A stretch of 64,000 nucleotides of DNA from Drosophila pseudoobscura. Lineage: Eukaryota; Arthropoda; Insecta; Diptera; Drosophilidae. The stretch covers positions 4,836,001 through 4,900,000 of the forward strand of contig NC_046680.1 of assembly GCF_009870125.1 (NCBI RefSeq), written 5' to 3'. Each line of letters begins with the position of its first letter. Position 1 is the first letter of the stretch. The position numbers and the translations under genes were made by a program. Positions 34,801 to 45,272 of the stretch are shown here, one piece after another. The notes beneath the pieces are model-generated. The model was not told where the DNA came from. It searched no databases and saw only the letters and a program-made list of their open reading frames with translations.

Positions 34801-37003
34801 GCTTTGGCTTAACAAACTAGATTGGGATGAGTCGATCCCGCTGCATTTGGAAACAGCGTGGAATAAGTTGAAAAATACACTATCTCAATTGGAAGACATA
34901 TCCATATCTCGGTTTGTGTATTCCGATCCGATGTCACCGGTTCAAATACATGCCTTTGCTGACGCCTCCATGAGAGCGTATGGAGCGTGCGTCTATATAC
35001 GTAGCAGAACTGCAGAAGGTTTAAAAGTATCATTGTTGACTTCGAAATCCAAAGTAGCGCCGCTCAAGACCAAAACGCTCCCAAGGCTTGAGTTATGTGC
35101 CGCTCACCTTCTCGCAGATCTCTGTCACAGAATCAAGCCCCTATTAAACGTGCCCATTGAACGAGTCGTTTATTGGTCGGATTCAGAGGTAACTCTCCAT
35201 TGGATCCGGTCTCATCCATCGTCGCTGTCGACTTTCGTTTCAAATAGAGTGGCTGAGATTCAAGAGTGGTCAGATGATGCTACGTGGCGGCATGTACCCA
35301 CGAAACAGAACCCAGCAGATATTGTCTCAAGAGGTTGTGACGTCGACGAAATCGTTCAGTCAATTTGGTTCGAAGGACCATCATTTCTGAAAGAGGAAGA
35401 AGAAAACTGGCCCAAGAACGCTCATTTCGAACACTCCGATGATCTTCAGCTGGAAAAGAGGAAGACTGCGGTCGGGCTGACCGCGGCTGTGCGAAGTTCG
35501 GAGCTGTTAGATGTCATCGAGGGATTCTCGTCACATCTCAAACTGCTTAGAGTGTTCGTGTATGTGTTCCGCTTTATAAGAAAATGTAAAGACCCAAGCC
35601 TAAAATTCGAAAAAACTATCTCACCGACCGAATACAATGAAGCCTTTTATAAAATTGTCGAAATCGTCCAGCATCACGAGTATCAAGGAGAAATCGAAAA
35701 GGTTAGGAAAGGATCTACAATTGGTCCTAGTCTTCAGCGGTTGAACCCATTCATCCATGAAGACACAGGGACTTGGTGTAACTTTTCGTTGTTGCGAGTG
35801 GGGGGGCGACTAGCTAAAGCTCCTATATCATACGATGCCAAGTTTCCTCTGCTTTTGACTAAGCGCTCGCAATTCGTGCGAAGCTATATTCGTCATCTGC
35901 ACCATTCGAATTTTCATGTCGGCCCACGAGCACTTGTGAGCATCCTTCGACAGAGCGTGTGGATAGTGAACGCTCAGGAAGTCTGCCGTCAGACAGTTCG
36001 ATCCTGTATGCGCTGTTTTAAATGCAAGCCTCGATTGCTGACGCAACTCATGGGGAATTTACCCGCAGATCGACTCCGTGCTCTCCGCCCATTTTCAATT
36101 TGCGGCGTTGATTTTTGTGGACCAGTGCACACGACATTGAAAATTCGCGGAAGGCCCCCATACAAGTCATACATTGCGCTTTTTGTTTGTTTTGCGTCCA
36201 AGGCGGTTCACCTAGAAATAGTTTCCGATCTAACCACTGATTGTTTTTTGTTGGCTTTTCAAAGGTTCGTCGGGCGCCGAGGATATCCCCAAGTCGTTCA
36301 TTGCGACAACGGGACGAACTTCGTCGGAGCGAGCCGCCATCTCAGCGCTCTGCGGATCAGGCTCAAGGAGCAGGGAGACGCAATTCGCGACTTTGCGTCA
36401 AAAAACGGATGCGAATTTGCGTTCATACCGCCGCGAGCTCCTCACATGGGAGGGCTATGGGAGGCAGGTGTAAAAACTGCCAAGAGCCTACTCCTACGGG
36501 CGGTAGGCAGCGCGCTCCTAACCGCCGAAGAGCTCGCCACAGTCCTCGTCGGCATCGAGGCCATAATGAACTCGAGGCCGCTGGGAGCCATCAGCCAAGA
36601 TCCAAGCGACGGCGAGGCCCTAACACCCGGGCACCTGCTGACAGGCGGGTCGCTCATCGCCCCCCCAGCACTGCGGACTCCGGACCAGGAGAGTCTCAGT
36701 TGCTTGCGGCGATGGCGACTTGTCTCGTCAGTCAGGCAAGCGTTTTGGCAGCGATGGTCCCGCGAATATGTCCTGGGGCTGCAAATTCGGGGCAAATGGC
36801 ACCAGCAGCAACCGAACCTCGAGGAAGGAGACCTCGTCATCGTGGCCGAGGACAATCTGCCGCCTCAGGAGTGGCTCGTAGGGAGGGTCATAGCCACGCA
36901 CGCAGGAGAGGACGGCATGGTCAGGGTCGTCGAAATAAGGACTAGCACTGGAGCGGTTTTTCGGCGGCCCATACACAAATTAGCGCCGCTCCCAATGTGT
37001 TGA
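31856..37003 (+). CDS. BEL/Pao gag-pol polyprotein
   Basis: One frame of 1715 residues. Parts in order, with rough residue positions: N-terminal coiled region; BEL gag (DUF1759 type, about 120-280); zinc knuckles (CSYCNSGDHVVSNC near 323, CRVCSRSHH near 378); retropepsin-like DUF1758 (LLDSGSQTNF near 450); reverse transcriptase (TADVKKMYRQV near 785, YVDDL near 862); RNase H (FADASMRAYGA near 1035); integrase with an HHCC zinc finger (from about 1348), the core GVDFCGPV near 1417 and CDNGTNF near 1483, and a C-terminal domain with EEGDLV and VVEIRTSTG. The order gag-PR-RT-RH-IN in one frame is normal for BEL/Pao. It looks intact. No envelope-like domain is seen. Confidence 0.92.
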   Translation: MAEKSKPTLEDLKIKLKSRVKSIRRLEDRLDQGSIPLQLPELQCRLDCLNASIEKANHLQEQIEDITGDDAYAAELEELIIVTKGKIMSLIAAFDAASETKPVSSSAPTHARLPKLALPKFSGKHSEFKNFISLFERLVHSDNSIPVIEKFNHLISCLSDEALGTIKAFQVTEANYEKAMAGLKRVYDNDYLIFTNNISTLFNLPRMSHQSASSLRTLIDTVSSIYGSLLSIGDDTTISNAMLIHLVLNRVDPVTKQKWDEQLTYEKLPLWSDFEKVLNRRYQHLSAEESTKPRQDKVMPSKQHNRSSFACSSTSTNSRTQQTCSYCNSGDHVVSNCPSFSRLSVMQRFEFAKSASLCINCLRKGHAVVKCKANKCRVCSRSHHTLLHRYTVSANSLALPPPQESPSPPSNQNQPSTSHVLHATALDRVILATSIVSVRTKSGEHILARALLDSGSQTNFITEDLANRLQIRREESCINLLGIGESNSQVKDKIHTVVKSRINGSEFSFDFWILKSISGYHPDQSVNVTDWRIPENLPLADPYFYKPQRIDMLIGAESFFELLAVGQIKQGPDFPTLQKTLLGWVVSGKYVSRSSAPQITNSLSCSEELLVSIDRTLKKFWSLEEMPSTKKIATPEHKLCEEHYRKTTQVLSSGRFEVRLPFKSDPNCLGNSFEVAKRRFLSLERRLHRDPELKKMYLEFMEEYLSLGHMSPTDNTIPSTPHYVIPHQCVLRPQSTSTKLRVVFDASSKTSSQVALNDILMVGPTIQEELYSTLLRFRLHRFALTADVKKMYRQVMVNEADRQFQLIVWRRDPSESLRLYKLNTVTYGTGPAPFLAIRCLKRLSESAKLSFPRAANVIGSDFYVDDLLTGAACVEELRAIKSEVSQVLQTAGFELTKWFSNSPEITASESTAKPITISDSESTKALGISWLPTDDAFKFKIDNSVMGLRATKRNILSVTSKLFDPLGLLSPIVIKGKILLQELWLNKLDWDESIPLHLETAWNKLKNTLSQLEDISISRFVYSDPMSPVQIHAFADASMRAYGACVYIRSRTAEGLKVSLLTSKSKVAPLKTKTLPRLELCAAHLLADLCHRIKPLLNVPIERVVYWSDSEVTLHWIRSHPSSLSTFVSNRVAEIQEWSDDATWRHVPTKQNPADIVSRGCDVDEIVQSIWFEGPSFLKEEEENWPKNAHFEHSDDLQLEKRKTAVGLTAAVRSSELLDVIEGFSSHLKLLRVFVYVFRFIRKCKDPSLKFEKTISPTEYNEAFYKIVEIVQHHEYQGEIEKVRKGSTIGPSLQRLNPFIHEDTGTWCNFSLLRVGGRLAKAPISYDAKFPLLLTKRSQFVRSYIRHLHHSNFHVGPRALVSILRQSVWIVNAQEVCRQTVRSCMRCFKCKPRLLTQLMGNLPADRLRALRPFSICGVDFCGPVHTTLKIRGRPPYKSYIALFVCFASKAVHLEIVSDLTTDCFLLAFQRFVGRRGYPQVVHCDNGTNFVGASRHLSALRIRLKEQGDAIRDFASKNGCEFAFIPPRAPHMGGLWEAGVKTAKSLLLRAVGSALLTAEELATVLVGIEAIMNSRPLGAISQDPSDGEALTPGHLLTGGSLIAPPALRTPDQESLSCLRRWRLVSSVRQAFWQRWSREYVLGLQIRGKWHQQQPNLEEGDLVIVAEDNLPPQEWLVGRVIATHAGEDGMVRVVEIRTSTGAVFRRPIHKLAPLPMC

Positions 37004-37031
37004 AGCCGATGCAGGCGTTCAACGGGGCCGG

Positions 37032-37362
37032 TGTTGCGTGACCTTCCATCCATGGCCACAATTATTAGTTATAGATGGAATTATGAATTATGAATTATGA
37101 ATTATGAAGTCTAGTGTAAGTTAGGCTAGGGCAAAGCGGGAGCGCAATAAAAGCTCGCTCTCTCGCTCTTGGCGAATTCGCCCCGCTTTGCCACCGTAGG
37201 ATAGCTAGAGTAAGAGATTTGAATTGTGAAGAAAATATAGTTGTTCGCCAACCTTGAAATAGATCGAGCGTATCAAGTTTTTCACCCCGCCAAATAAATA
37301 ATTTAAATTACAGCCACCCAAAGTTTTCGGTAACTGATTAGAAAAACTCTTCTAATTTTTCA
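37032..37362 (+). repeat. 3' LTR of full-length BEL element
   Basis: 331 bases, apparently identical to the LTR at 29221-29551. A weak purine-rich stretch (GGGGCCGG) precedes it. Confidence 0.92.
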
Positions 37363-39139
37363 CTCATCCTAGCTATCATTTCGTAATGCGTAGGCAAATA
37401 ATGATCAGGAAATTGCCGATCTTTTTGCCCAATTCTTCCAAACCACCTATTCTGAGGCATTTTCAGTCCCTTGTTAAATGAATGTTCTTTACTTCATGAT
37501 CTTCGACTAGTTAAGCCGGTGTTTTCACCGGGTCCAGGCGGGGTTCCAGATTGTGTACTCAGGTACTGCGCCGAGGCTATGTGTGGACCCTTGTTTAAAC
37601 TATTCACCCCGTCCATCGATTCTTCTTGACTTCCCCCGATCTGGAAGGAATATAATTCCTCGCCATAAAAAAGGTAGCAAGTCTGACGCAAAAAAATTTT
37701 AGAGGTATAGCAAAGTTATCCGCTATTCCCAAAATGTTTGAGAAGGTATTAACTCCGCACTTGCAACATCTTTGCAAGTCACTTATATCTCCCACGCAGC
37801 ATGGATTTATAAGGCGGCGATCAACCACCACGAACTTGTTAGAGTTTACCTCTTTCATTATTAAAGGCTTTCAAGGTAACTTACAGACGGATGTTATTTA
37901 CAACCGACTCTAGTAAAGCATTCGACTCTGTAAACCATTCCCTTTTAGCGCATGAACTTGACCTTTTAGGGTTTCCGCCCAACCTCCTGAGATGGATTTC
38001 TAGCTATCTTTGTTCTAGGTCTCAAAGAGTCCTCTTCAAAAACTCCCTCCCTTTACCAGTAAAGGTTTTTTGGGAGTAGCATAGGGCAGCCATCTAGGTC
38101 CCTTACTCTTCACACTCTTTATTAATGACTTAACACACTCTCGAGTACTTATGTATGCGGATGATTTTAAACTCTGTGTCCAGTACAAGGAAATTTCATT
38201 TCATTCTCGCTTGCAATCCGATCTCAATAACTTTCAGTCATGGTGTTGTGCAAATTTGTTACACCTTAATGCCGCGAAATGCAAAATTATGACATTTCAC
38301 CGTTCTAGCCCCTTGTTGGCCCCCAATACCCTATTTGATGGTTCTCTTGAGAGAATTACCCTGGTGGAAGATCTGGATGTTATGTAAGACCCAAAGCTAA
38401 AGTTTTCTGAACATATTTCTACCATGGTAAATAAGGTCAAAGGAATTTGACGACCCCTATATAACAAAGACTCTCTATACCTCGCTTGTTCGTCCGATCT
38501 TAGAATACGGCTCCTGTGTATGGTGCCCTCAGTACAAAGTACACCAGGACCGTATAGAATCAGTACAGAAAAACTTTTTACTCTCTGCTCTGCGGGGCCT
38601 TAACTGGGATGCGGGTGTAAGACTCCCATCTTACTCTAGTAGACTACTATTAGTAAACCTCCCATCCTTAGTTAACATATAGACAGCCCTGATCTGTTGA
38701 GCCGCATAAACTTCACGATTCCTATTAGACTGACTAGAAATTTTATACCGTTGTTCCTTCCACTTTGTAGATCGAATTATTCCTAGCATGAACGGTTTAG
38801 GGTCTTATGCTCGGATTATAATTCCCTCTACCATATTATATCTACCACTAATTCTCTTCCTCTTATTAAATTACTAACCCATACACACCTTTCTAGTAAT
38901 TAGTAATTGTAGTGGTATTTGTATTTTGAATGCATGCTTCGTTTCTTAGTAAGTTTGGTGCTAATTTTCCTCGAATGTTAGTCTAACAGCTATCTTTCCT
39001 GCATGCTCGCGTTCGGCAGCGCCCCTCGGTCGGTTGGGCGGGAGGAGGGCTGCGTTTTGTCTGGGATCCGCGCGTAACAGTCTTCTGCTGGTGTCACACG
39101 GGCCACTTGACGGTGCAGTTATTGCATGTCAACGTCCAA
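37363..39139 (+). mobile_element. LINE, right part (RT and 3' end)
   Basis: Continuation of the LINE at 28861-29220. Reverse transcriptase pieces are clear: SKAFDSVNHSLLAHELDLLG, a LGPLLFTLFINDLTHS-like block, the catalytic YADDFKLC near 38156, and LQSDLNNFQSWC with KCKIMTFHRSS, all typical of CR1/Jockey ORF2. It carries several stops and frame shifts and is not coding now. The 3' UTR ends in GCATGTCAACGTCCAA at 39139, the same end as the copy at 49.9 kb. No poly(A) tail is visible. Confidence 0.82.
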
Positions 39140-39199
39140 ATATTGTACGCCCACGTATATACATATGTACTTATTAGAGTCCGCATTCTTAACGAGGAG

Positions 39200-40265
39200 G
39201 AACGTTGTGAGTTGCTGCGGACACCGCAACTCTACAGTTATACCCGATACTAAATCAGTATGGCTCTCCTCCGGCAGACGCCGCTAATATTAAACGACAC
39301 GACAAAGAGTGCGTGCGAGAGAGACAGAAAATCAGTCTGAGCGTGACGTCTGGCGCTGCGTAGCCACTGCAAATTGATTTGTTTCCTTTGGCTATAAAAA
39401 TGATCTGATCTGATCCAGATTCAGCGATCTGATAGATATGGTCATTATCTATGATTCTGCGTTTTTAGTTTTCTCGAATCTGCAATATTGTGGATGCAAC
39501 AAATTTTCGTCCTTTGTGGGGGCGGAAAGGGGTGGGGCGAAATTCTGAGATATACGTTTTATAGTGAGATCTAACAGGAGTGAGGATACCAAATTTGGTT
39601 ACTCTAGCCTTAATAGTCTCTGAGATTTGTGAATATCCCCAGATTTGCAGGGGGGTGTGGCGAAATTTTGAAACAAACTCGTCTCGGTCCGATATATTAG
39701 GAGTGTGGATACCAAATTTGGTTGCTCTAGCTTTTATAGTCTCTGAGATCTAGGCGCTAATGTTTTACTCTAAACAAAGCCGCCTATGCTACGTGTGTGT
39801 TAGAGAGAGACAGGGCGAGAAAAAATGAAATTGTTTTCTTGATGCTGGCTATAATAATAATACGATCCAATTCAGATTCCGCAGTCTAACAGATATCGTC
39901 ATTCTCTACGATTCTGCGTTTTTGGTTTTCTCGTATCTTTAAAATTGTGGATGCCACAGATTTTCGGCCTTTGTGGGAGCGGAAGTGGGCGGGGCAAAGT
40001 TTTGAAATATTTTTGTAGCAGTGACGTATCACAGAAGTCTGGATCCAAAACATCGTTGCTCTAGCTCTTATAGTCTTTGAGCATTAGGCGCTGAAGGGGA
40101 CGGACAGACGGACAGACAGACATGGCTCAATCGACTCGGCTATTGATGCTGATCAAGAATATATATACTTTATGGGGTCGGAAACGATTCCTTCTGGACG
40201 TTACACACATCCATTTTCACCACAAATCTAATATACCCCAATACTCATTTTGAGTATCGGGTATA
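39200..40265 (+). repeat. dispersed repeat, copy D
   Basis: Near-complete + orientation copy of the repeat described at 17.6 kb, from GAACGTTGTGAG to the AGTATCGGGTATA terminus. Here the hairpin reads GAGTTGCTGCGGACACCGCA with a perfect partner ACTC. It lies just 60 bases beyond the LINE 3' end. Confidence 0.75.
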
Positions 40266-43200
40266 AAAATAACCAGAACTCTCTACATTCTTCTAGGATT
40301 CTAAGTAATGTGCATGTTGGTGTGTCGACAGTTGGAAACCTACAATTTTAATTGGCAAAATGTCTGGCAGGGTCATGCCATGTTTGGTGATAGTGATAAA
40401 GAGAAGGAGAGAGGAGCAGACAGTTTGTGTCAAATAGATTGCAAATTACTCAAAATAAACACAATTTAGAATACATTGGCACACATTTGCTCCGCCGCTC
40501 AACCCTTCCTTTGCAGTCTCTGCAGAGTTGTCTTTAGACATGCCAACCTAAATCATACCAAAGGCAGAGCTAACGAGTGCCACGGTGACGAACTCACTCC
40601 ATCACCCTCATTACCCTCATCGTATGTGTGTGTGTTTTTGCTGTCAGAGCTCGTAAGTCAATCACCATCATGGCGTACACTTTACCCCTTTCATTCGCCA
40701 TCGGCCCCACCTTCCACACATTGTTAGCTGCCGGCTTTTGCGCTTTTATGTCTGGGAGCAGCCGGAGCCCGGGACCAGAGCCAGTTCCATTTGTGACGAG
40801 CGCACGTGCAGTTTTGCCGGAAATCCCTCTCTGGCGAAGGGCTGAACTCCAGCTCCAGCTACCAACCCGTTAGACGTAACATAGGCCAAGGCGCCGCTGC
40901 TATGAGTCGCATGCAAGCGTGAGTCCTATCCTACATATGCAAATTGCCCCGTTTCGCGTGCACCCGGGTGCTAATGAGTTCGAACCTGTTCCGAGTGTTG
41001 GTAACCCTACCCCCTGTCCAACGTCGCCCGCATATTAGCGGAAAGGCAGGCGGTACAAATTGCCTAATTTGTTTAGCTGCTGTTTAATTTCTGTTGTTCC
41101 CCATTCGCACCCACCCCCATCCAACCAGCCGCAATCGCAATCGAATAAAAACGCCCTCCTGTTCCAGTTCCTTCAAATGTTCGGCGTGTGTCGGGAAAAG
41201 TTTTTTTGTGTTTGGCAATTAGTAACCTGGTAACTGCTTCGAGAACCGCTCGGGAGGTTAGAGATTCGGGTTGGTGCGTTCATTATAACACATTTTATGG
41301 CTACTTGTGCATTAAAGATGCGGCTTACGAAACTCAATCAATCATCGAAAGGAAATGTACCCTATAAATCTTCAATTTACGCTTTGAAGCCTGTGTCGTA
41401 GCCTGTGTTACAGAACTTATTGCGATTGCCGTGTATGAAAATGATTGCTTCCTTAAACGGCTTATTTCTGCTGTCACAAGTTATAAAAGTATGGTAAGGA
41501 AAATCATCTCGGACGATAAGGAGTAATGACTAGAGATGGGATTAATTTACCATTTGTGTTCTTATCAAATGGCTAATCTAGTTATGGCTAGACTAGTTAG
41601 TATCAAAATATAAAATATTTTTTAGAAACATATTCTGGTGGTTAGGGGTGTATCTTAGGATCCGAAAACAGCCTCCAAATCTCCAAATTCTGAAATATTT
41701 TGAACGTTTTGAGGGAACCACTGAACCAAAAAACCGTTGTTAGTTTCAGTTAATTTAAATGTAAAAATATGCATAAATGTCCACAAATATTGTTTTTTCT
41801 TTACGAAAAACTTCTGAAACATTTACATGTTACAAGTTAATGATGGATAATGCAGTAGAACATAAAACTCAAGAGGAAACACCCGGACAAAAATTCAAAA
41901 TACCAAAAATTCTAGAAATGAATTTGTGAGACAAATCAAATTCAAATCATGCAATAATTAATTTTAATAATTTAAAAAAGAAATGATTTGTTATCCTTTA
42001 AAAAATAAATCAACTTTAGTGGATTCATTTATTTCATTGTAAAAACTAGGCATTTTTTTGAGTGCAAATTTAAACCAAATTCCGATGTTGCGCAAGCGAA
42101 AACCTTATGGTGACATTGAATGCGTGCATCTCTATATTAAATCAATAGCAAGACTGAACAAAGGGTAGTGACAAGGTGAATGATAACAGATTCAAAAAAT
42201 GCTTCGAAAACTTAATTAATATGAGATAGATTGGTCCTTTCACATAATACGTATGTATGTAACACCAAGAGAAACTGGGGTTATACTCTAAAGAACATCA
42301 GCAAAGATACGATTTAATAGGCTTTAGAAGAAACAAATGAAATAGTTTATTTTGACTACAACTGTTGCTATAAGAGTGGCCTCCACTGTTTGAGATGTCG
42401 GGGACACCACCCCATACATATGCACATGGCCTATCCCAATTCCATACCGCCGTTTGCTCAATTTTCTATTGTTCCCCGGCCACTTGGCCCGACCATTTGG
42501 GAACAATGAGGAGTCGTCAACAGGGCACGTGACTTGACAGTTATTTCAATTTAATAACTTCATATACATATATGTACACATGTAGATATGAATCTGTGTA
42601 TGGACTTAAATACAGAGATACAAATGTATATATGGATCAAAGCTAGGGGGCCAGAGCGAAGTTTGCATACGCTGCAATCGCACAAAACTTTCGCGATAAA
42701 AAGCAATCAAAGTGCTTGAAAGTTATTGGCTAGAGCGGGGCGGAGACAGGGGCGAGACCTGGCCAAGAAGACCTCACAGGTGTCGCAAGGCAGCCGATCA
42801 AAAGTCATCAACTTCAAAAAGGAATCGCGTGCCTTCGTGGCTCGAAGTAATTTCCCCCACGAAAGCACAGCACCCACATCCATATGGCAACACTTTGCTG
42901 ACTCCGCTCCCTCTCGGCCCTCTCGGCCCCTCTCTCCTTTACTGTACCCCGCCGAGTTGCTGGTGGCGATGACACCCACGTCTCCACCGCCATCACCGGT
43001 GGGTTGCAATTGGAGCGCTCTGACTTGGATTTATGATAGGCGGCACGCAAGGCGGAAGGCTTGGTGATGGCAGCGTGACACGACTGTGCTACCATAATCG
43101 CCAACGATGAGAAGTACAGTGATCACTGTAAGGAGTGAAACTTGCCTGGACAAATTTTAGAGTAGATATTTTTACAGATGGTTAAAATATCTTCGCAAAC

Positions 43201-43695
43201 AATATCTCGGCAACAAAGTCATAAAGACTTCCCCAAGCAAATCATTTTTATAGAAACAGAAGCACGTACGAAGATGGATATTTCGATTAGACTGTGATTT
43301 ACAGACTTACGTACGCTCAAACGTACTTGAGTACCTTATAGTTTGCCCTATTTACAGCGAGTACTGTACTGTATATCGTGCTCATGTCGGGTCTGAGGCG
43401 TGCCACCTCCAGAGCCGCGAGCCTAAAGTGGGCTTAAACCAACAATGCTGAAGGGAAACTTTTGACGATGTGTGGATACCCGATGATTGCCCCGGCTCCT
43501 CGGGCATGAGGAGCTAGGTATTAGGACGGGCTCGTGTTGGCATGTCGTCCTGGCTGACGTTCCTGTCAGTGCACAGATAGCAGAGCTCGCTATTTGTTTT
43601 CCTTTAGCGGGCAGACAGGGCTGCTCCAAAAATACCATATCCCAGGAATATATCGGAATACCCTTGGGAGACAAACAATGACCAGCTGGAGCAAT
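40266..43695. other. gene-free stretch before the Tctex-type gene
   Basis: About 3.4 kb without a supported gene. Short frames on both strands lack domains. 41550-42250 is very AT-rich; 42540-42640 has CATATGTA-type runs; 43380-43690 is GC-balanced and probably holds the promoter and 5' UTR of the next gene. Confidence 0.35.
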
Positions 43696-44372
43696 ATGAA
43701 AACGCGGTAGGACGCGACTCAGTCGCAGAAACTAAAACAAATACGTATAGAATCTTTGATTTGAGTCAAAGCTAATACAAAAATTCGCACTTTTTTGCAG
43801 GATAACCGCATCGGTTCGCACCACAAACCGGATGAACGCCCTGCTTTCCGAGTCGATGCTCAGCCGGCGGCGGGCCCAGAATCCGGAGGGCGACGGCGGA
43901 GCTGGATTTGAGGGCGGCGAGCGCAACGAGAAGCCAAAGAATGATTGGAAATTTTTTCACACCAATTTCAATATGGAACGTGCCCACAAGATCATCGAAG
44001 ATTGCATCGAGGAGCGTCTGCTGTGGGATCGCTTCAGCCGCAATTACGATTCTTGGCGTGCCCTGCAGTTGGTCGAGAGTCTGGCGGCCGAGATACGCGA
44101 TCGGGTCAAGAAGTTAAACCACAGTCGGTAAGTGTGATCTCCGCCTCCAAGCGCCCCTCCCCCTTCTTCTCCACCAATTGTCACTGATTCGATTCCTTAC
44201 CCTCAGGCATCGCATTATCTGCCTGTTGTCGATTGTGGAGAAGCAGAATCAGGGCATCTACCAGAGAATGTGCCACCTGATGGACGAGAAGCGGGATAAC
44301 TTCACTCAGCTGGTCTTTGAGCGGCCCACCTACTTCATGATCGTTGTCCTGTATCTGGTCTACAAGGATTAG
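43696..44372 (+). CDS. Tctex-1-type dynein light chain
   Basis: Coding exons 43696-43706, 43801-44127 and 44207-44372; about 167 residues. The small first exon (M-K-T plus two bases) joins in frame to exon 2, but its donor (GTAGGA) is weak; the ATG at 43832 in exon 2 (MNALLSESML) is an alternative start. The body NDWKFFHTNFNMERAHKIIE starts a Tctex-1 domain, with the final strand RPTYFMIVVLYLVYKD forming the typical C-terminus. Family members (DYNLT/TCTEX1D) bind the dynein intermediate chain in cytoplasmic or axonemal motors. It may be the gene I recall as CG12836, which sits next to Tsp42Er in D. melanogaster, but that link is from memory. AATAAA lies at 44436-44441. Confidence 0.78.
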
Positions 44373-44435
44373 TCCTTAGTCCTTAGAGCTTATAAAGTTT
44401 CCTTTGGTCTAGTTAAGTGATTGGTTAAGACACGT

Positions 44436-44441
44436 AATAAA
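44436..44441 (+). terminator. poly(A) signal of the Tctex-type gene
   Basis: AATAAA 64 bases after the stop codon; 70 bases further on a tRNA gene lies on the other strand. Confidence 0.6.
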
Positions 44442-44509
44442 TGATTGAAAATTGAAAAAAATCCTGGACAAAAAGTAGACGACAACAATCCCTTGTTGTC
44501 CTTGACGGA

Positions 44510-44583
44510 AGGCCCCGGCGAGATTCGAACTCACGATCTCCTGTTTACTAGACAGGCGCTTTAACCAACTAAGCCACGGCGCC
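44510..44583 (-). tRNA. tRNA-Thr (AGT)
   Basis: 74-base tRNA on the minus strand. Starts GGCGCCGTGGCTTAGTTGG; A box TGGCTTAGTTGG; anticodon stem CCTGT/ACAGG around loop CTAGTAA, giving anticodon AGT (Thr); T arm GTGAG-TTCGAAT-CTCGC; discriminator T. The acceptor stem has one G-G mismatch at position 4-69. A T5 run that could end pol III transcription lies about 35 bases downstream. Confidence 0.95.
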
Positions 44584-45272
44584 CTTGCGACTTTCGTATT
44601 TCAACTACACAATTTGAGAAACAGTTCCCTACCGTTATCAGCCCATTAACCAAATTAATATTTGATATTTGCTCAGTTGTTTCAATTTTAAAACATCGAG
44701 CCAGGGAGGGGAAGTCATGGTTTTGGTAAGCAACTGTTAAGATTCCAGAACTGTTGCTGGAAAGCTCATGTTAGTTGATAGCTTTCAACGGCACTATAAG
44801 CTTTTCATGTGAAAGCTTTGACGTAACATTATACAAGTGAGTGCTTTAACTGTAACAGTAATTCCTTAAAGCTGTACGAGTATAAAGCACCACCCTAATG
44901 TTATGCTAAACATAAAGCTTCAAGAGACGGTTACTTTTACAAAGGACCTCCAAGGGTGCTTTAAACTTTCAGTATAGAGTATTTCCAAGTCGAATGATCC
45001 CAACTAAAAATAGTATAAACCTCATATTTTCATCATCGTGTCGACAATCATTCTATTTTCTGTACAGTCATTGGGTGATTTTAATGATTATTGAAACAAT
45101 TATTGTGGCAATTGAAATATATCAATGGCTGGCAGAAGGCGTCAGTGGCAAGCGCCATTAATAGGCACCATTAAACTGCGCCCCAAGCAAATCAAATAAC
45201 AGAAGTTTGGCTTCATGGGATGGAAAACACACATAAAAAAGTGGAACCCCTAATATCGAATTTTTAAGGGAT
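44584..45272. other. spacer between the two tRNA genes
   Basis: About 690 AT-rich bases. The string 'aaagctt' and its complement recur at about 44760-44940. No gene is recognised. Confidence 0.35.

Larger units (their letters stand above)
29221..37362 (+). mobile_element. full-length BEL/Pao LTR retrotransposon, young
   Basis: 8142-base insertion with 331-base LTRs (29221-29551 and 37032-37362; TG...CA) that look identical, and a 5-base target duplication CTCAT (29216-29220 and 37363-37367). The first bases of the interior, TGGCGCCCCCGGGTGG, are a primer-binding-site candidate. A 2.3 kb leader is followed by one long gag-pol frame. It looks whole and recent. It lies inside a LINE. An older relative's LTR is at 20985-21250. 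The family is BEL/Pao from domain order and 5-base duplication; I cannot name the subfamily. Confidence 0.93.

Noticed and set aside
36241-36945. 234-codon Arg-rich frame
   Set aside because: Overlaps the integrase part of the BEL gag-pol in another frame; Arg/Pro-rich composition is a typical shadow.
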